Of a stretch of DNA of 64,000 nucleotides, positions 27,109 through 36,361 are shown piece after piece; the stretch's first letter is position 1, and every line of letters starts with the position of its first letter. The stretch spans positions 62,001-126,000 of the forward strand of contig NZ_JADLQX010000010.1 in NCBI RefSeq assembly GCF_015477605.1, read 5' to 3'. The DNA is from Nocardia amamiensis (GTDB taxonomy: Bacteria; Actinomycetota; Actinomycetes; Mycobacteriales; Mycobacteriaceae). Both the position numbers and the translations under genes were made by a program. A model generated the notes under the pieces. It saw only the letters and a list, made by a program, of their open reading frames with translations. It ran no database searches and was not told the DNA's origin.

Positions 27109-27470
27109 CCAGGCCAGGCCGGGACGACGACCCCGATCGGCTCTACACCCTGACCGGCGGACGCAGCAAACCGGACGTGGACACCTTCGACCTGGTCACC
27201 CTGGTGGTGAGCGAGTGCGATCCGACACCGGGCATGCAGTCCGAGCACGTGGCGATCCTGGACATGTGCCGCGCTCCGGCCGCTGTCGTGGAAATCGCCG
27301 CGGAACTGCGTATTCCGGTCGGCATCGCGACGATCCTGCTCTCCGACCTGCTGCACGCGGGCAAGATCACCGTGCGTCCACCGCGGACCGGCCTTCCCGG
27401 CGCGCCATGGCACTCCCAACCGGACCCCACCACCCTCGAGAAGGTGCTCGTTGGACTCCGCAAACTCTGA
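27105..27470 (+). CDS. cvnC: Conservon DUF742 protein CvnC
   Basis: A 121-residue DUF742 protein with the typical YTLTGGRSKP and LDMCRAPAAVVEIAAELRIPVG blocks of a winged-helix-like fold. It starts at a GTG overlapping the cvnB stop (GTGA). DUF742 proteins are the third component of conservons, and their biochemical role is unclear. Position between roadblock and GTPase genes is fully conserved. Confidence 0.93.
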   Translation: MTRPGRDDDPDRLYTLTGGRSKPDVDTFDLVTLVVSECDPTPGMQSEHVAILDMCRAPAAVVEIAAELRIPVGIATILLSDLLHAGKITVRPPRTGLPGAPWHSQPDPTTLEKVLVGLRKL

Positions 27471-28089
27471 TCCGCGCCCCGCCCGCGCCGACGCGCCCCT
27501 GCACCACGCGACCAGGCAGGGACTGAAAGTCGTCATCGTCGGCGGCTTCGGCGTCGGCAAAACCACGATGGTCCGGGCGGTCAGCGAAATCCGTCCCCTC
27601 GACACCGAGGCGATCATGACCGACGAGGGCCTCGGCGTCGACGACCCGAGCGGCGCGCCGGGCAAATCGACGACGACCGTCGCCTTCGACTTCGGGCGGA
27701 TCACCATCGATAGCGAGCATGTGCTGTACCTGTTCGGCGCACCGGGACAGGAACGGTTCCGGTTTCTCTGGGATCGCCTGTTCGCCGGCGCGCTCGGCGC
27801 GATCGTGCTGGTCGACCCGCGCCGGATCGCCGACTCCTGGTACGCCATCGACCGGCTGGAACACCAGCGGACGCCGTTCATCGTCGCCTGCAACGACTTC
27901 GGCGGCGGGCATCGGCCCGACCAGGTCCGTGACGCCCTCGATCTGGACCCGCACGTACCGCTCACCGACTGCGACGCCAGATCCCGCGCGTCCGGCAAGG
28001 GAGTCCTCATCACCCTCGTCGAGCACCTCTCCTCCCTCGCCCCGACGCCGCGGCACACCCTGCTCCCGACTCCGGAGGCCGCGTCATGA
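27451..28089 (+). CDS. cvnD: Conservon small GTPase-like protein CvnD
   Basis: A 212-residue ATP/GTP-binding protein. The P-loop is GGFGVGKTT (31-39). TTTVAFDFG fits the switch I region and LFGAPGQERF the switch II (DxxGQ-type) region, followed by ACNDF in place of NKxD. This is the G-protein-like output of the conservon. It starts at a TTG inside the end of cvnC (20-bp overlap) and ends overlapping the first P450 gene. Confidence 0.93.
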   Translation: MDSANSDPRPARADAPLHHATRQGLKVVIVGGFGVGKTTMVRAVSEIRPLDTEAIMTDEGLGVDDPSGAPGKSTTTVAFDFGRITIDSEHVLYLFGAPGQERFRFLWDRLFAGALGAIVLVDPRRIADSWYAIDRLEHQRTPFIVACNDFGGGHRPDQVRDALDLDPHVPLTDCDARSRASGKGVLITLVEHLSSLAPTPRHTLLPTPEAAS

Positions 28090-29363
28090 CCACGCCAGCA
28101 CCGAGTTCCGCCCGCGGCTGCCCCGTGCACGCCGACCCCGCCGCGGTCGCGTTGAGCGGTCCACGTTTCCACACCGACCCGCACCAGCTCTATCACGAGA
28201 TGCGCCGCGAGCACGGCCCGGTTGTCGCCGTCGAGCTACCCGGTGGCGTGCCCGCCTGGCTGGTCATCGGTTATCGCGAATTACACCAGGTGACCAGCGA
28301 TCCGGTGTTGTTTCCGCGCGACGTCGGCTTGTGGAACCAGTGGCCGAACATCCCCGCGGACTGGCCGCTGCTGCCGATGGTCGGACAACCCATGCCGTCG
28401 ATCTACTTCACCGCGGGCGCGGAGCACCGCAGACACCTGGCCATGGTGGAACCGGCCCTGGAAACGGTCGACACTTTCGAACTGCGGCGTACCTGCGAGG
28501 AATTGGCCGACCGTCTGATCGACACGTTCTGCGGCCGGGGCGAAGCGGAGCTGGTCGCCGATTTCGCCGAGCCGTTGCCGGTGCTGTCGCTGGCACGAAT
28601 CCTCGGCTTCCCGGACGAAGACGGGCCGCGGCTGGCGTGGACGATGAAGACGCTCGCAGACGGCGGGGCCGACGCCCAGGCCGCGCATCAGCAATTCGCC
28701 GAGCGCATGCAGCACCTGCTCGCGGCCAAGAAGGCCGAGCGCGGCCCCGATCTGGTCTCCCGGATGCTGGCGCATCCCGGCCTGTTCACCGATCAGGAAT
28801 ACGTCCTCGACCTGATGGCGATCACCGCCGCGGGCCATCTGCCCACCGCCGACTGGATCGGCAACTCGGTACGGCTGATGCTCACCGACGATCGGTTCGC
28901 CGCGGCGCTGGGCGGCGGGCGCCACAGCGTGGGGCAGGCGATGAACGAAGTGCTGTGGGAGGACACGCCGACGCAGATCGTCGCCGGGCGCTGGGCCGCG
29001 CGCGACACCCGGCTCGGCGACAAGCTGATCCGGTCCGGGGACATGCTGTTGCTCGGCCTGGCCGCCGCCAACGCCGATCCGCATGTGCGCCAGCACGCCT
29101 CCGACGGCGCCGAACCGGCCCACGCGGGCAACAGCGCGCACTTCGCCTTCAGCTACGGGGAATACCGCTGTCCTTTCCCCGCCCAGCAGATCGCCGAGGT
29201 CATCGCGCGCACCGGTATCGAGGTCCTGCTCGACCGGCTGCCCGACCTCGACCTGGCGGTGCCTGCCCAGAACCTGGTCCGGCGACCGTCGGCCTTCCTG
29301 CGCGGAATGACGTCCCTGCCTGTCCGCTTCACACCCGTTCGCGCCGTCGGAGGTACCCCGTGA
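28086..29363 (+). CDS. Cytochrome P450 of conservon, lacking the ExxR motif (CYP157-like)
   Basis: A 425-residue P450. The heme-ligand loop is intact, FSYGEYRC with Cys362. However the K-helix position reads EVLW (288-291) where ExxR is expected, and the I-helix AGHLPT (249-254) lacks the usual acid-alcohol pair. Loss of ExxR is known in the CYP157 family, which is encoded in actinomycete conservons next to a second P450. It starts on the ATGA overlap with cvnD and shares a GTGA overlap with the next P450. Oxygenase activity is doubtful, and a structural or regulatory role is possible. Confidence 0.9.
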   Translation: MTTPAPSSARGCPVHADPAAVALSGPRFHTDPHQLYHEMRREHGPVVAVELPGGVPAWLVIGYRELHQVTSDPVLFPRDVGLWNQWPNIPADWPLLPMVGQPMPSIYFTAGAEHRRHLAMVEPALETVDTFELRRTCEELADRLIDTFCGRGEAELVADFAEPLPVLSLARILGFPDEDGPRLAWTMKTLADGGADAQAAHQQFAERMQHLLAAKKAERGPDLVSRMLAHPGLFTDQEYVLDLMAITAAGHLPTADWIGNSVRLMLTDDRFAAALGGGRHSVGQAMNEVLWEDTPTQIVAGRWAARDTRLGDKLIRSGDMLLLGLAAANADPHVRQHASDGAEPAHAGNSAHFAFSYGEYRCPFPAQQIAEVIARTGIEVLLDRLPDLDLAVPAQNLVRRPSAFLRGMTSLPVRFTPVRAVGGTP

Positions 29364-30595
29364 CTCGAGAATGCCCGCACGCAGCGATCCTCGCCATCGA
29401 TCCCATGGTCGGCGACCTCGCCGGGGAGACCGACCGCCTGCGCGCCGCGGGTCCGCTCACCCGCATCGACCTGCTCGGCGTGCCTGCCTGGACGGTGACC
29501 CGCCACGCGCTGGCCAGGCAGCTGCTCGTGGACACCAGGCTGGTCAAGGACATCAACGCCTGGTCGCTGTGGCGGTCCGGCGTGGTGACCAGGCAGTGGC
29601 CGCTGATCGGCATGATCGAGGCGGGCCGTTCGATGTTCACGGTGGACGGCGCCGAGCACCGCCGACTCCGGATCAAGACCACGCAGGCGCTCACCAAACG
29701 TCGTCTGGACGCGCTGCGCCCGACCATCGAACGGATGACCGCCGAGCTGCTGGACGATCTCGAGCAGGCCGGGCGGGACGGGGCGGTGGTCGATCTGAAG
29801 ACGGTGTTCGCCTATCCGCTGCCGATGCGGGTGATCAGCGAGCTGATGGGTGTCGACCGCGCCGACCATCCGATGCTGCTCGCCTGGTACAAGGCGTTCT
29901 TCTCGCTGCTGACACCACAGGACGAGCGGCTGCGCGTGATCGACGAGCTGGACGCGTATTTCACCGACCTGGTTCGCACCAAGACCGCCGCCCCGACCGA
30001 CGACCTGACCAGCGCCTTCATCGTCGGCAGCGTCGATGGCGAACCGCTGACCGAGGAAGAAGTGGTGGGCAACCTGAAGGCCCTGGTCGCCGCCGGGCAC
30101 GAAACCACGATCGGCCTCATCCTCAATGCCGTGCGCGCTCTGCTCGGCCGCCCCGACCAGTTGCGCGCCATCCGCGGCGGCGAGTTCGCCTGGGACGCCG
30201 CGGTGGAGGAAACACTGCGCTGGGACAGTCCGGTGACGCATCTGCTGATGCGTTTCGCCACCGAGGACATCACCGTCGGCGACATCGTGATCGAGCAAGG
30301 CGAGGGAGTGGTGATGTCCTACCGCGCCATCGGGCGCGACACCGCCGTGCACGGCACGGATGCCGACGACTTCGACATCACCCGCCCAACAACCAACCGG
30401 CACATGGCATTCGGCCACGGTCCGCACATCTGCCCCGGCGCGGCCCTGGCCCGCCTGGAAGCGGGAATCGCCTTGCCCGCCTTGTTCGCCCGCTTCCCCG
30501 ACCTACGCTTGGCGGTGCCGGTCGAGGAGATCCGGAATCTCCCGGTGCTCACACAGAACGACATCGAAACGTTCCCCGTGTATCTCCGGAACTGA
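29360..30595 (+). CDS. Cytochrome P450 of conservon (RarE/CYP156-like position)
   Basis: A 411-residue P450 with all hallmarks: I-helix AGHETT (245-250), K-helix ETLR (284-287) and heme loop FGHGPHIC with Cys358. It starts at a GTG overlapping the stop of the ExxR-less P450. In Streptomyces, conservons such as cvn9 (rarA-E) end with P450 genes, and partner P450s of this type are paired with CYP157 members. Its last 89 codons are duplicated at 40697-40963. Confidence 0.93.
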   Translation: MTRECPHAAILAIDPMVGDLAGETDRLRAAGPLTRIDLLGVPAWTVTRHALARQLLVDTRLVKDINAWSLWRSGVVTRQWPLIGMIEAGRSMFTVDGAEHRRLRIKTTQALTKRRLDALRPTIERMTAELLDDLEQAGRDGAVVDLKTVFAYPLPMRVISELMGVDRADHPMLLAWYKAFFSLLTPQDERLRVIDELDAYFTDLVRTKTAAPTDDLTSAFIVGSVDGEPLTEEEVVGNLKALVAAGHETTIGLILNAVRALLGRPDQLRAIRGGEFAWDAAVEETLRWDSPVTHLLMRFATEDITVGDIVIEQGEGVVMSYRAIGRDTAVHGTDADDFDITRPTTNRHMAFGHGPHICPGAALARLEAGIALPALFARFPDLRLAVPVEEIRNLPVLTQNDIETFPVYLRN

Positions 30596-30768
30596 ACGCC
30601 GCACACCCCGATTGTTACCGTGGCCTATGGCCAGCGAATCCTCTGCGGCGGCGCTGCACCGGCGCGCCGAACTCCGCGACTTCCTCCGCACCCGCCGCGC
30701 CCGCCTCACACCGCAGGACATCGGCTTGGCCTCGGTCGGGCGACGGCGGACACCCGGTTTGCGACGAG
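30329..30768 (+). repeat. 440-bp direct repeat, left copy
   Basis: Matches 40697-41136 at a constant offset of 10,368 bp without gaps and with only about 13 substitutions by eye (roughly 97% identity). It spans the last ~89 codons of the second conservon P450 and the first ~47 codons of an XRE regulator gene. Here the P450 is whole and the regulator truncated; in the right copy it is the reverse. The pair brackets about 9.9 kb. Confidence 0.93.
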
Positions 30769-30794
30769 CGCTGGCTGGGACGGCGGCGCGGTAG
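30627..30794 (+). pseudogene. Truncated MmyB-like XRE regulator
   Basis: The first 47 codons (MASESSAAALHRRAELRDFL onward) match the intact regulator at 40995-41849. Homology then stops after GLRR, and a junction frame adds eight codons before a stop. The HTH is incomplete, so the product is not functional. Confidence 0.85.
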
Positions 30795-31121
30795 ACCTCG
30801 ATGTCCGTTGCGGGGGACTGTGTCGTGGCGTTCGACCGGAAAGATCTGGGCGTCGCGCGAAGCGGTGGGCGGCCGCGACGTCGCGTAACAGTCCACGTAT
30901 CAACGGATATATCTCGGCACGTGCTCGATCTTTCGGGAGGGAGCGCCGCTCGGTGTGCCGCCGGCACATCGGCTCGCCGGACGGGAATGCGAGTTACCTG
31001 CCGTGGTTTGTTCACCGACGGCCTACCTGGATCGAATCCGTGGCCCCTTCGACATGTGAGCCGGGCGGGTAAGAGTTCCGACAGGGCCGTTCACTGCGCT
31101 ATGAGCGACCCTGTCCGTGAG
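30795..31121. other. Intergenic region at left edge of the bracketed segment
   Basis: This 327 bp after the left repeat contains no convincing gene on either strand. The open frames here are high-GC shadows without recognisable protein features. It ends at the stop codon of the DUF998 gene. Confidence 0.4.
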
Positions 31122-31772
31122 TCAGTGGTTGGTTGTCGAGTTCAGATGCAGGGCAAGGGCGGTGATCCAAGCCCACATCGAGATGCCCGGTATCAGGAAC
31201 AACAGGTACTTCGTGGAGGTGTCGACTACAGCCCCGGCGACTTCGTAGCCTGCCATGGAAGCCGGTACCGCCCAGGTGAACCACGCCCAGGTGCGGAGTC
31301 CTCGGGCCATGAACCATCCCGCGATCAGCACGATGGCACCGATGAGGAAGGCGGAACTGGCCGCACGGGAGGCCATCAGGAGCATGCCGTGCCATGTGGT
31401 CGACTCCGACACGGTCCCTTGCGGGAAGCCGGTCACCGGGTCGGCGGCGAACAGGCCGCTGCAGATGTAGGCGACCCCGTACAACCCGAACAGGCGCGGC
31501 ACCCACCGTGCGACCCGGCCGTCGTGCAGGACGCGGCTGATCCCGACCGCGAACAGGATCATCAATACCCCCGCTACTCCGTAGTTGAGGCGATGGATCC
31601 AGCCGAGATCGCCGGTTGACAACACGTTGTAGCGGTGCTGCCTCGGGTCGAAGCCCGCCCGGGTCATCGCTTCGATCGCGGTCACCGCGATGTAGAGCGG
31701 ACCTGCCACGGCGCCGCAGGCCAGCAACGTACCGGTCCGTACCGCGGACGGTGTCTTCTGCTCGATCGTCAT
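31122..31772 (-). CDS. DUF998 membrane protein
   Basis: A 216-residue protein with six hydrophobic helices. The TLLACGAVAGPLYIAVTAIEA segment and the loop RAGFDPRQHRYNVLSTGDLGWIH (charged, after TM1) are typical of DUF998 proteins. Family function is unknown. ATG 31772 is preferred over the in-frame ATG 31802 because GGAGAGATAGAG precedes it. It is followed on the same strand by no partner; the AraC-type regulator gene ends 74 bp upstream and may control it. Confidence 0.85.
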   Translation of the reverse strand: MTIEQKTPSAVRTGTLLACGAVAGPLYIAVTAIEAMTRAGFDPRQHRYNVLSTGDLGWIHRLNYGVAGVLMILFAVGISRVLHDGRVARWVPRLFGLYGVAYICSGLFAADPVTGFPQGTVSESTTWHGMLLMASRAASSAFLIGAIVLIAGWFMARGLRTWAWFTWAVPASMAGYEVAGAVVDTSTKYLLFLIPGISMWAWITALALHLNSTTNH

Positions 31773-31846
31773 CTCTATCTCTCCGTTTCGACGCGTGCCC
31801 ACACGCTAGGACCCGTGCCGACATCGGTATTGGAGAAATGTGACCT

Positions 31847-32749
31847 CTAGCCGAGCAGGTGCAGGTCATCGAAATACCGTGTTGCGCGGCTCAGGCCGAC
31901 GGGTGTCGTGCCGGTGAACTCGCGGACCTCGTTGATGAGATGGGCTTGATCGAAGTAGCCGCATGCCGCGGCCAGTTGCCCCCAGTCGGGAGTATCGGCG
32001 CGCCGCGCGAGTTCGCTGAAACGCTGGAATCGCAGTACCCGGCTCAGGTGTTTCGGCGTCATCCCGACTTCACGCGTGAACACCTGGATGAACCGGCGAC
32101 GGCTGAGTTGCACGCTCGACGCCACGTCGCCGACCGTACAACCAGGCTGGGCGAGCTGCTGAAGCGCAAACGGCACCGCGCGATGTCCCGGAACCCGGTT
32201 CGGCAGCCGCGACCGCAGCGCTGCCGCCATGATGGCGAATCGCTCGGTGGTCGTTGGCGCTGCGCAGAGGCGCTCACGCAACTCCGAAGCCGAACGGCCC
32301 CACAATACTTCGAGGTCGACGTGTCGATCGGCGAGTTCTCCCGGCGGCGCGGCGAAGAACGGCAGTGCACCGCCCGGTTTGAAATGAACACCCATGGCTG
32401 AGGTGAGTGTGGGATTGTCCGATGTGACGGGCCCACCGTAGGCTCCCGCAACGACTATCCCCGAGTGTGCCTGCCCATTCACCCGCACCCGGTCGTGGTC
32501 CAGGTTGACCACCAGATCCAGCGTTCCGCTGGGCACCAGCCGCGCCGACCCCCGCGGCGGGAGGCCCTCCAACGCCCAGAAATACGCGATGAACCGTCCC
32601 AGCGTGGCCCCAGGCCGACCCCTGACAAAACGCACCTCACCAGAATATCGGCCCTGGTCTGGAGCAGGAGTTTTCAGTCGAGCAGCTGCGAGGCTACCGC
32701 GTGTTCGAACATGGAGCTCGACAATTGGGTTGCGCGATGAGTTCGCCAC
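31847..32749 (-). CDS. AraC-family transcriptional regulator
   Basis: A 300-residue regulator. The C-terminal double HTH reads CTVGDVASSVQLSRRRFIQVF, then LAAACGYFDQAHLINEVREF and TGTTPVGL. The N-terminal half is a DUF6597-like sensor part. The first ~30 codons may not be translated, since the alignable part starts near RFVRGRPG. It is encoded upstream of, and co-directional with, the DUF998 membrane gene. Confidence 0.88.
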   Translation of the reverse strand: MANSSRNPIVELHVRTRGSLAAARLKTPAPDQGRYSGEVRFVRGRPGATLGRFIAYFWALEGLPPRGSARLVPSGTLDLVVNLDHDRVRVNGQAHSGIVVAGAYGGPVTSDNPTLTSAMGVHFKPGGALPFFAAPPGELADRHVDLEVLWGRSASELRERLCAAPTTTERFAIMAAALRSRLPNRVPGHRAVPFALQQLAQPGCTVGDVASSVQLSRRRFIQVFTREVGMTPKHLSRVLRFQRFSELARRADTPDWGQLAAACGYFDQAHLINEVREFTGTTPVGLSRATRYFDDLHLLG

Positions 32750-32997
32750 GGGCTATCGCGTACTCGTGTGCGCCGAACTCGCGCGATGGTCTACGCCTCG
32801 TGCAACGGTGTTTTTCTCGATGGCGGTTCCGGACATCCCATAATGCCGAGACCCGCGCGTTCTGACCGGCACGCGAACGCACGGGCGCTGCGCGCAATCC
32901 TGAAGGCCGGCGGGTGTCGTGGCAGTTCCACGAACACATGGAAGTCCAGCAACGGCCCCGCGTTCACCGAGAAGATGAACCGGGTCCTGACGCGGCA

Positions 32998-33519
32998 CTA
33001 GCGGATCTCCAACTGATAGGTGATCTCGACCCAGAAGCCGCCGGGCTCGCATTCGCCACCGAAGGTGAGGACGTAGTCGCCGGGCGCGAGATCATCGAGA
33101 CGGACCCACAGACCCCAAGCTTTGGCCTTGAACCGGCCGGTGTGACCGAAGGGACCGCCCGCTGCCGCTGTGATCCGGAATGCCTTGTCGTTGGTCACTA
33201 CCCGCACGGGCAGTGGGACTCCGTTCAATGCGGCGTGACCGGACGCCGCGGGCGCCACCGGCACCTCGCCACGCGCGAAAAATCCGTCCGGAACCTTCTG
33301 GAACATATTGAAAGCCGGGAAGAAGATCGGCCGGCCGTGCGGAATCGTGCACCGCCGCTCGACTCGCCCACCGAAGGTGCCTGCCAGGAACCAGACATCC
33401 GTGGGCTGATCGATCGCGGCGAACTCTCCGGTCTTGTCCACTACCGGATTCTTGGCGTTCGGCACCGACATCGCCCACTGCCACCAACGAGCTGCCAGCT
33501 CGACGTCGCTACTCGCCAT
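32998..33519 (-). CDS. Conserved hypothetical protein (WWQW family)
   Basis: About 173 residues from ATG 33519. LAARWWQWAMSVPNAKNP, VWFLAGTFGGRVERRCTIP and GRPIFFPAFN belong to a widespread bacterial family that usually carries a signal peptide; none is evident here. Function is unknown. The frame is open to 33639, but the longer start adds sequence unlike the family. It stands alone with about 300 bp of non-coding DNA upstream. Confidence 0.7.
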   Translation of the reverse strand: MASSDVELAARWWQWAMSVPNAKNPVVDKTGEFAAIDQPTDVWFLAGTFGGRVERRCTIPHGRPIFFPAFNMFQKVPDGFFARGEVPVAPAASGHAALNGVPLPVRVVTNDKAFRITAAAGGPFGHTGRFKAKAWGLWVRLDDLAPGDYVLTFGGECEPGGFWVEITYQLEIR

Positions 33520-33817
33520 CTCTCTACCCCATACAACCATCGACGCGAAGAAGAGTGCGAGCCACGCCGGATCGCCCTCTTCCGAAGTGGACCTGGAGGA
33601 GGGTATATGAACCGGACGGTCTACGCCGCTCCACGCCACCCCGGGTGACGGTTACAGCATCAAGCCCGATCCTTGACCCATCTGGCCTGAACGTGACCCG
33701 CAGATGGCCGGACGCACCGGTAACCCTGCATATTCGATGCAGGTCATATTAGAGCTGATCTGCCGGACCCACCGCGGGCTGCCGTGGGCCCATTCACATC
33801 TGGGAGAGAGCACCTGA

Positions 33818-34606
33818 TCACGTTGGTTCTGTGACCACACGTTGATGTTCATACCAGATCCCAGGGACGGTCGATCCGTTCGGCAACAGCTGCGGTCGCC
33901 GGTCCACTACCGTTGCGCCGATCTTGTCGCAGATGCGCTGTACCGCGAGATTCGACTCTTTCGTGCCGATCTCGACGTTGGTATATCCGGCGTCGTGGAT
34001 CGCGTCGACGAGTGCCGCCACCGCTTCGCTCGCATAACCGGCTCCCCGGTGACTGGGGCCAATCCACCAACCGAGGGAACGCGACGACGTCTCGTCGCCG
34101 GTGGGGTGCACGGTTGCGCCACCGATCACGCTTGCGTCCGACCGCGACTCGAACACGAGAAGCCCTGGAGTCGGGTGGCCGCCGCCGATCGCCTTGATCA
34201 GTGCCCGGCCATTTCGTTCTGTCCAGCCGTTGCCGGCGAGCATCGCATCGTCGATCGTGGCTTCGAGCGAGACTGCGTCCTTCGGCGCCGGTCGGCGCAG
34301 GGTGAGCCGCGAGGTTTCGATGTCCCGCAGCACGTCGTAGCGCGCACTGATTTCCTTCTTGGCGAATTCGCTGACGCGCCACGCCCAGAGCCAGCCCGCG
34401 ACGAGGACGGTGGCGACCATGAGCAGCAGCCAGACTACAACGATGAGTTCGGTTGCGGTGGAGGGTAATCCGGCCCTCACTGCAACTCCGATAAGTGCTG
34501 CTGGAAGCCCGACGAGTGCGATCGATTTCGCCAGCCCAAGGGTGGCATGCCGGGAGGAGCGCTGAAAGGTCGCTTTGGCAGAGGGGATTCGCCAGGTGGG
34601 GAACAT
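33818..34606 (-). CDS. GNAT acetyltransferase with N-terminal membrane anchor
   Basis: A 262-residue protein. Two hydrophobic helices (about residues 28-46 and 52-74) precede a RimJ/RimL-type GNAT domain (about 97-255) with SRLTLRRP, SLGWWIGPSHRGAGYASEAV (acetyl-CoA pyrophosphate-binding loop) and ESNLAVQRICDKIG. The catalytic domain would face the cytoplasm at the membrane. RimJ/L-type enzymes acetylate protein N-termini or small molecules. Substrate is unknown, and the membrane fusion is uncommon. Confidence 0.85.
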   Translation of the reverse strand: MFPTWRIPSAKATFQRSSRHATLGLAKSIALVGLPAALIGVAVRAGLPSTATELIVVVWLLLMVATVLVAGWLWAWRVSEFAKKEISARYDVLRDIETSRLTLRRPAPKDAVSLEATIDDAMLAGNGWTERNGRALIKAIGGGHPTPGLLVFESRSDASVIGGATVHPTGDETSSRSLGWWIGPSHRGAGYASEAVAALVDAIHDAGYTNVEIGTKESNLAVQRICDKIGATVVDRRPQLLPNGSTVPGIWYEHQRVVTEPT

Positions 34607-34756
34607 GCGCGAACAATATTCGATTCCGTCGTACCCGTCCCGGATCCGAACATTGCGTTCTCGTTCGGCCTGGATTCCCGGCTAAGGAGTGGCTGACCTG
34701 AATCCGAGCTCGCGGCAGTTAACGCAACATAATGCCGACGAGCGGATGAGCGGCTG

Positions 34757-35155
34757 TCAGCCGGCGAATTTCGCGATGGCCTGCGCGGTGACCGGGGTGA
34801 AGAGGTTGATCAGGTTGCCGTCGGGATCGCGAAACAGCAACGACCGGTTCCCCCACGGCATCGTCGTGGGCTCGTTGACGAAATCCTCGACCGCCTCCCG
34901 CAACCGCCGGTAATCGGCATCGACGTCGGGGACCAGGAATTCGATGATCGCGGTGTGGTTGTCGGCCGGGCGGGCGCTGCCCGCCGCGAACAGCGCCACG
35001 GTGCGGGTGCTTCCGATCGCGAGGGTGCCAGCCGGTGTGACGATTTCGGCGAAATCCGGTGTAGCCCATGTTGCTTCGACACCGGTCACGTGTTGATAGA
35101 AGCTGACCAACCGCTGGATGTCATCGGTGATCAGGCGGATCGAGACGAGCTTCAT
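34757..35155 (-). CDS. VOC (glyoxalase/bleomycin-resistance) family protein
   Basis: A 132-residue vicinal-oxygen-chelate fold protein. MKLVSIRLITDDIQRLVSFY opens the first beta-alpha-beta-beta-beta unit, and LLFRDPDGNLINLFTPV closes the second with the conserved Glu position as Asn. ATG 35155 has AGGAG at good spacing. It is divergent from the WYL-domain regulator across 103 bp, which probably controls it. Confidence 0.9.
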   Translation of the reverse strand: MKLVSIRLITDDIQRLVSFYQHVTGVEATWATPDFAEIVTPAGTLAIGSTRTVALFAAGSARPADNHTAIIEFLVPDVDADYRRLREAVEDFVNEPTTMPWGNRSLLFRDPDGNLINLFTPVTAQAIAKFAG

Positions 35156-35258
35156 CGCGTGCTCCTGCTGTCGGAGGCGGCGGACGTTCCGCCGCCGCAT
35201 GCCACGATAGAGTCGATACCGGACAGTTTCCGCCCGGTATAGATGCGAGAATTTCCCG

Positions 35259-36254
35259 ATGACGCGCCCCACCGCCCGAGTGCTGGCCCTGCTCGAGCTG
35301 TTGCAGGCCGGCGGTGCCCATACCGTCGGTGCACTCGCCGGACGGCTCGGCGTCGATGAACGCACCGTCAGGCGATACGTCACCCACCTCACCGACCTGG
35401 ATATCCCCGTCCGATCGGTGCGGGGCCGCTACGGGGGCTACCAGCTCGCCCCCGGGTACCGCATGCCACCGCTGATGCTGACCGACGACGAGGCGGTGGC
35501 GGTGTTACTCGGGCTCCTCACCAACCGCGGCGCCGACCGATCGACAGCTTCCGTCCGCGCAGCCGACAGCGCGACGGCCAAACTCCGCCGCGTCCTGCCC
35601 GCACGTCTGACGGCCCGGCTGGACGCACTGATCAACACCGCCGAATTCACCGCCGACGCCCGCCCGGACGTCGCTTTCGAGAGCTCCGTCCTGCTCCTGC
35701 TCGCCGAAGCCACCCGCGAACACCGACCGGTCGCAATCGATTACACCGACCGCAACGGGCGGCCCAGCGAGCGCACCGTGCACCCGTACGGGCTCGTCGA
35801 GCACTCCGGCCGGTGGTACCTGACGGCAAAGGACAGCAGCAGTGACGAACTACGCCAGTTTCGGCTCGACCGCATCACCGCGGTGACCACACGACCCGGA
35901 ACATTCACTCCGCCCGCCGAATTCGAGCCGGCCGCACATCTGCTATCCGCACTTGCCACTGCACCCTATCGGCACGATGTGTCGGTCCGAGTTCAGGGAA
36001 CGCTCACCGAGATCCGCCCACTGCTGCCCGGCGCGATCGCGACCGTGCAGGAGATCGACTCACCACCCTCTGACACCGACCCATGGGTCCGGGTCCGAAT
36101 CCGGGCCGAACAACTCGACTGGATTCCCCCGCTCCTCGCCGACCTGAACCGCCCGTTCGTCATCGAACACCCTGACATCCTCAACGACGCCGTGCGCACC
36201 CTGGCTCGCCGACTGACCGCGGCCGCCGACGGCAGATACCGAACCCACAGGTAA
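35259..36254 (+). CDS. WYL-domain (YafY-type) transcriptional regulator
   Basis: A 331-residue regulator. The N-terminal HTH (residues 1-60) includes VGALAGRLGVDERTVRRYV and a wing, SVRGRYGGYQLAPGY. The WYL domain (about 150-230) has HPYGLVEHSGRWYLTAKD, followed by the C-terminal WCX extension. WYL domains sense nucleotides or other ligands. It is divergent from the VOC gene and probably regulates it. Confidence 0.92.
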   Translation: MTRPTARVLALLELLQAGGAHTVGALAGRLGVDERTVRRYVTHLTDLDIPVRSVRGRYGGYQLAPGYRMPPLMLTDDEAVAVLLGLLTNRGADRSTASVRAADSATAKLRRVLPARLTARLDALINTAEFTADARPDVAFESSVLLLLAEATREHRPVAIDYTDRNGRPSERTVHPYGLVEHSGRWYLTAKDSSSDELRQFRLDRITAVTTRPGTFTPPAEFEPAAHLLSALATAPYRHDVSVRVQGTLTEIRPLLPGAIATVQEIDSPPSDTDPWVRVRIRAEQLDWIPPLLADLNRPFVIEHPDILNDAVRTLARRLTAAADGRYRTHR

Positions 36255-36361
36255 CCCCGGCAACGCGGATCGGGCGCACTGGGCCTCGTACGACGCACAC
36301 GCGCGGCCGGGAGTGCGCCCCATCGCTTCGCGGGAACCGGATGCGCACCACCGGCCATCGT

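Noticed and set aside
27719..30595. A 958-codon plus-strand open frame as a fusion protein
   Set aside because: The first part is an out-of-frame reading of cvnD and the ExxR-less P450. The real gene starts at GTG 29360.
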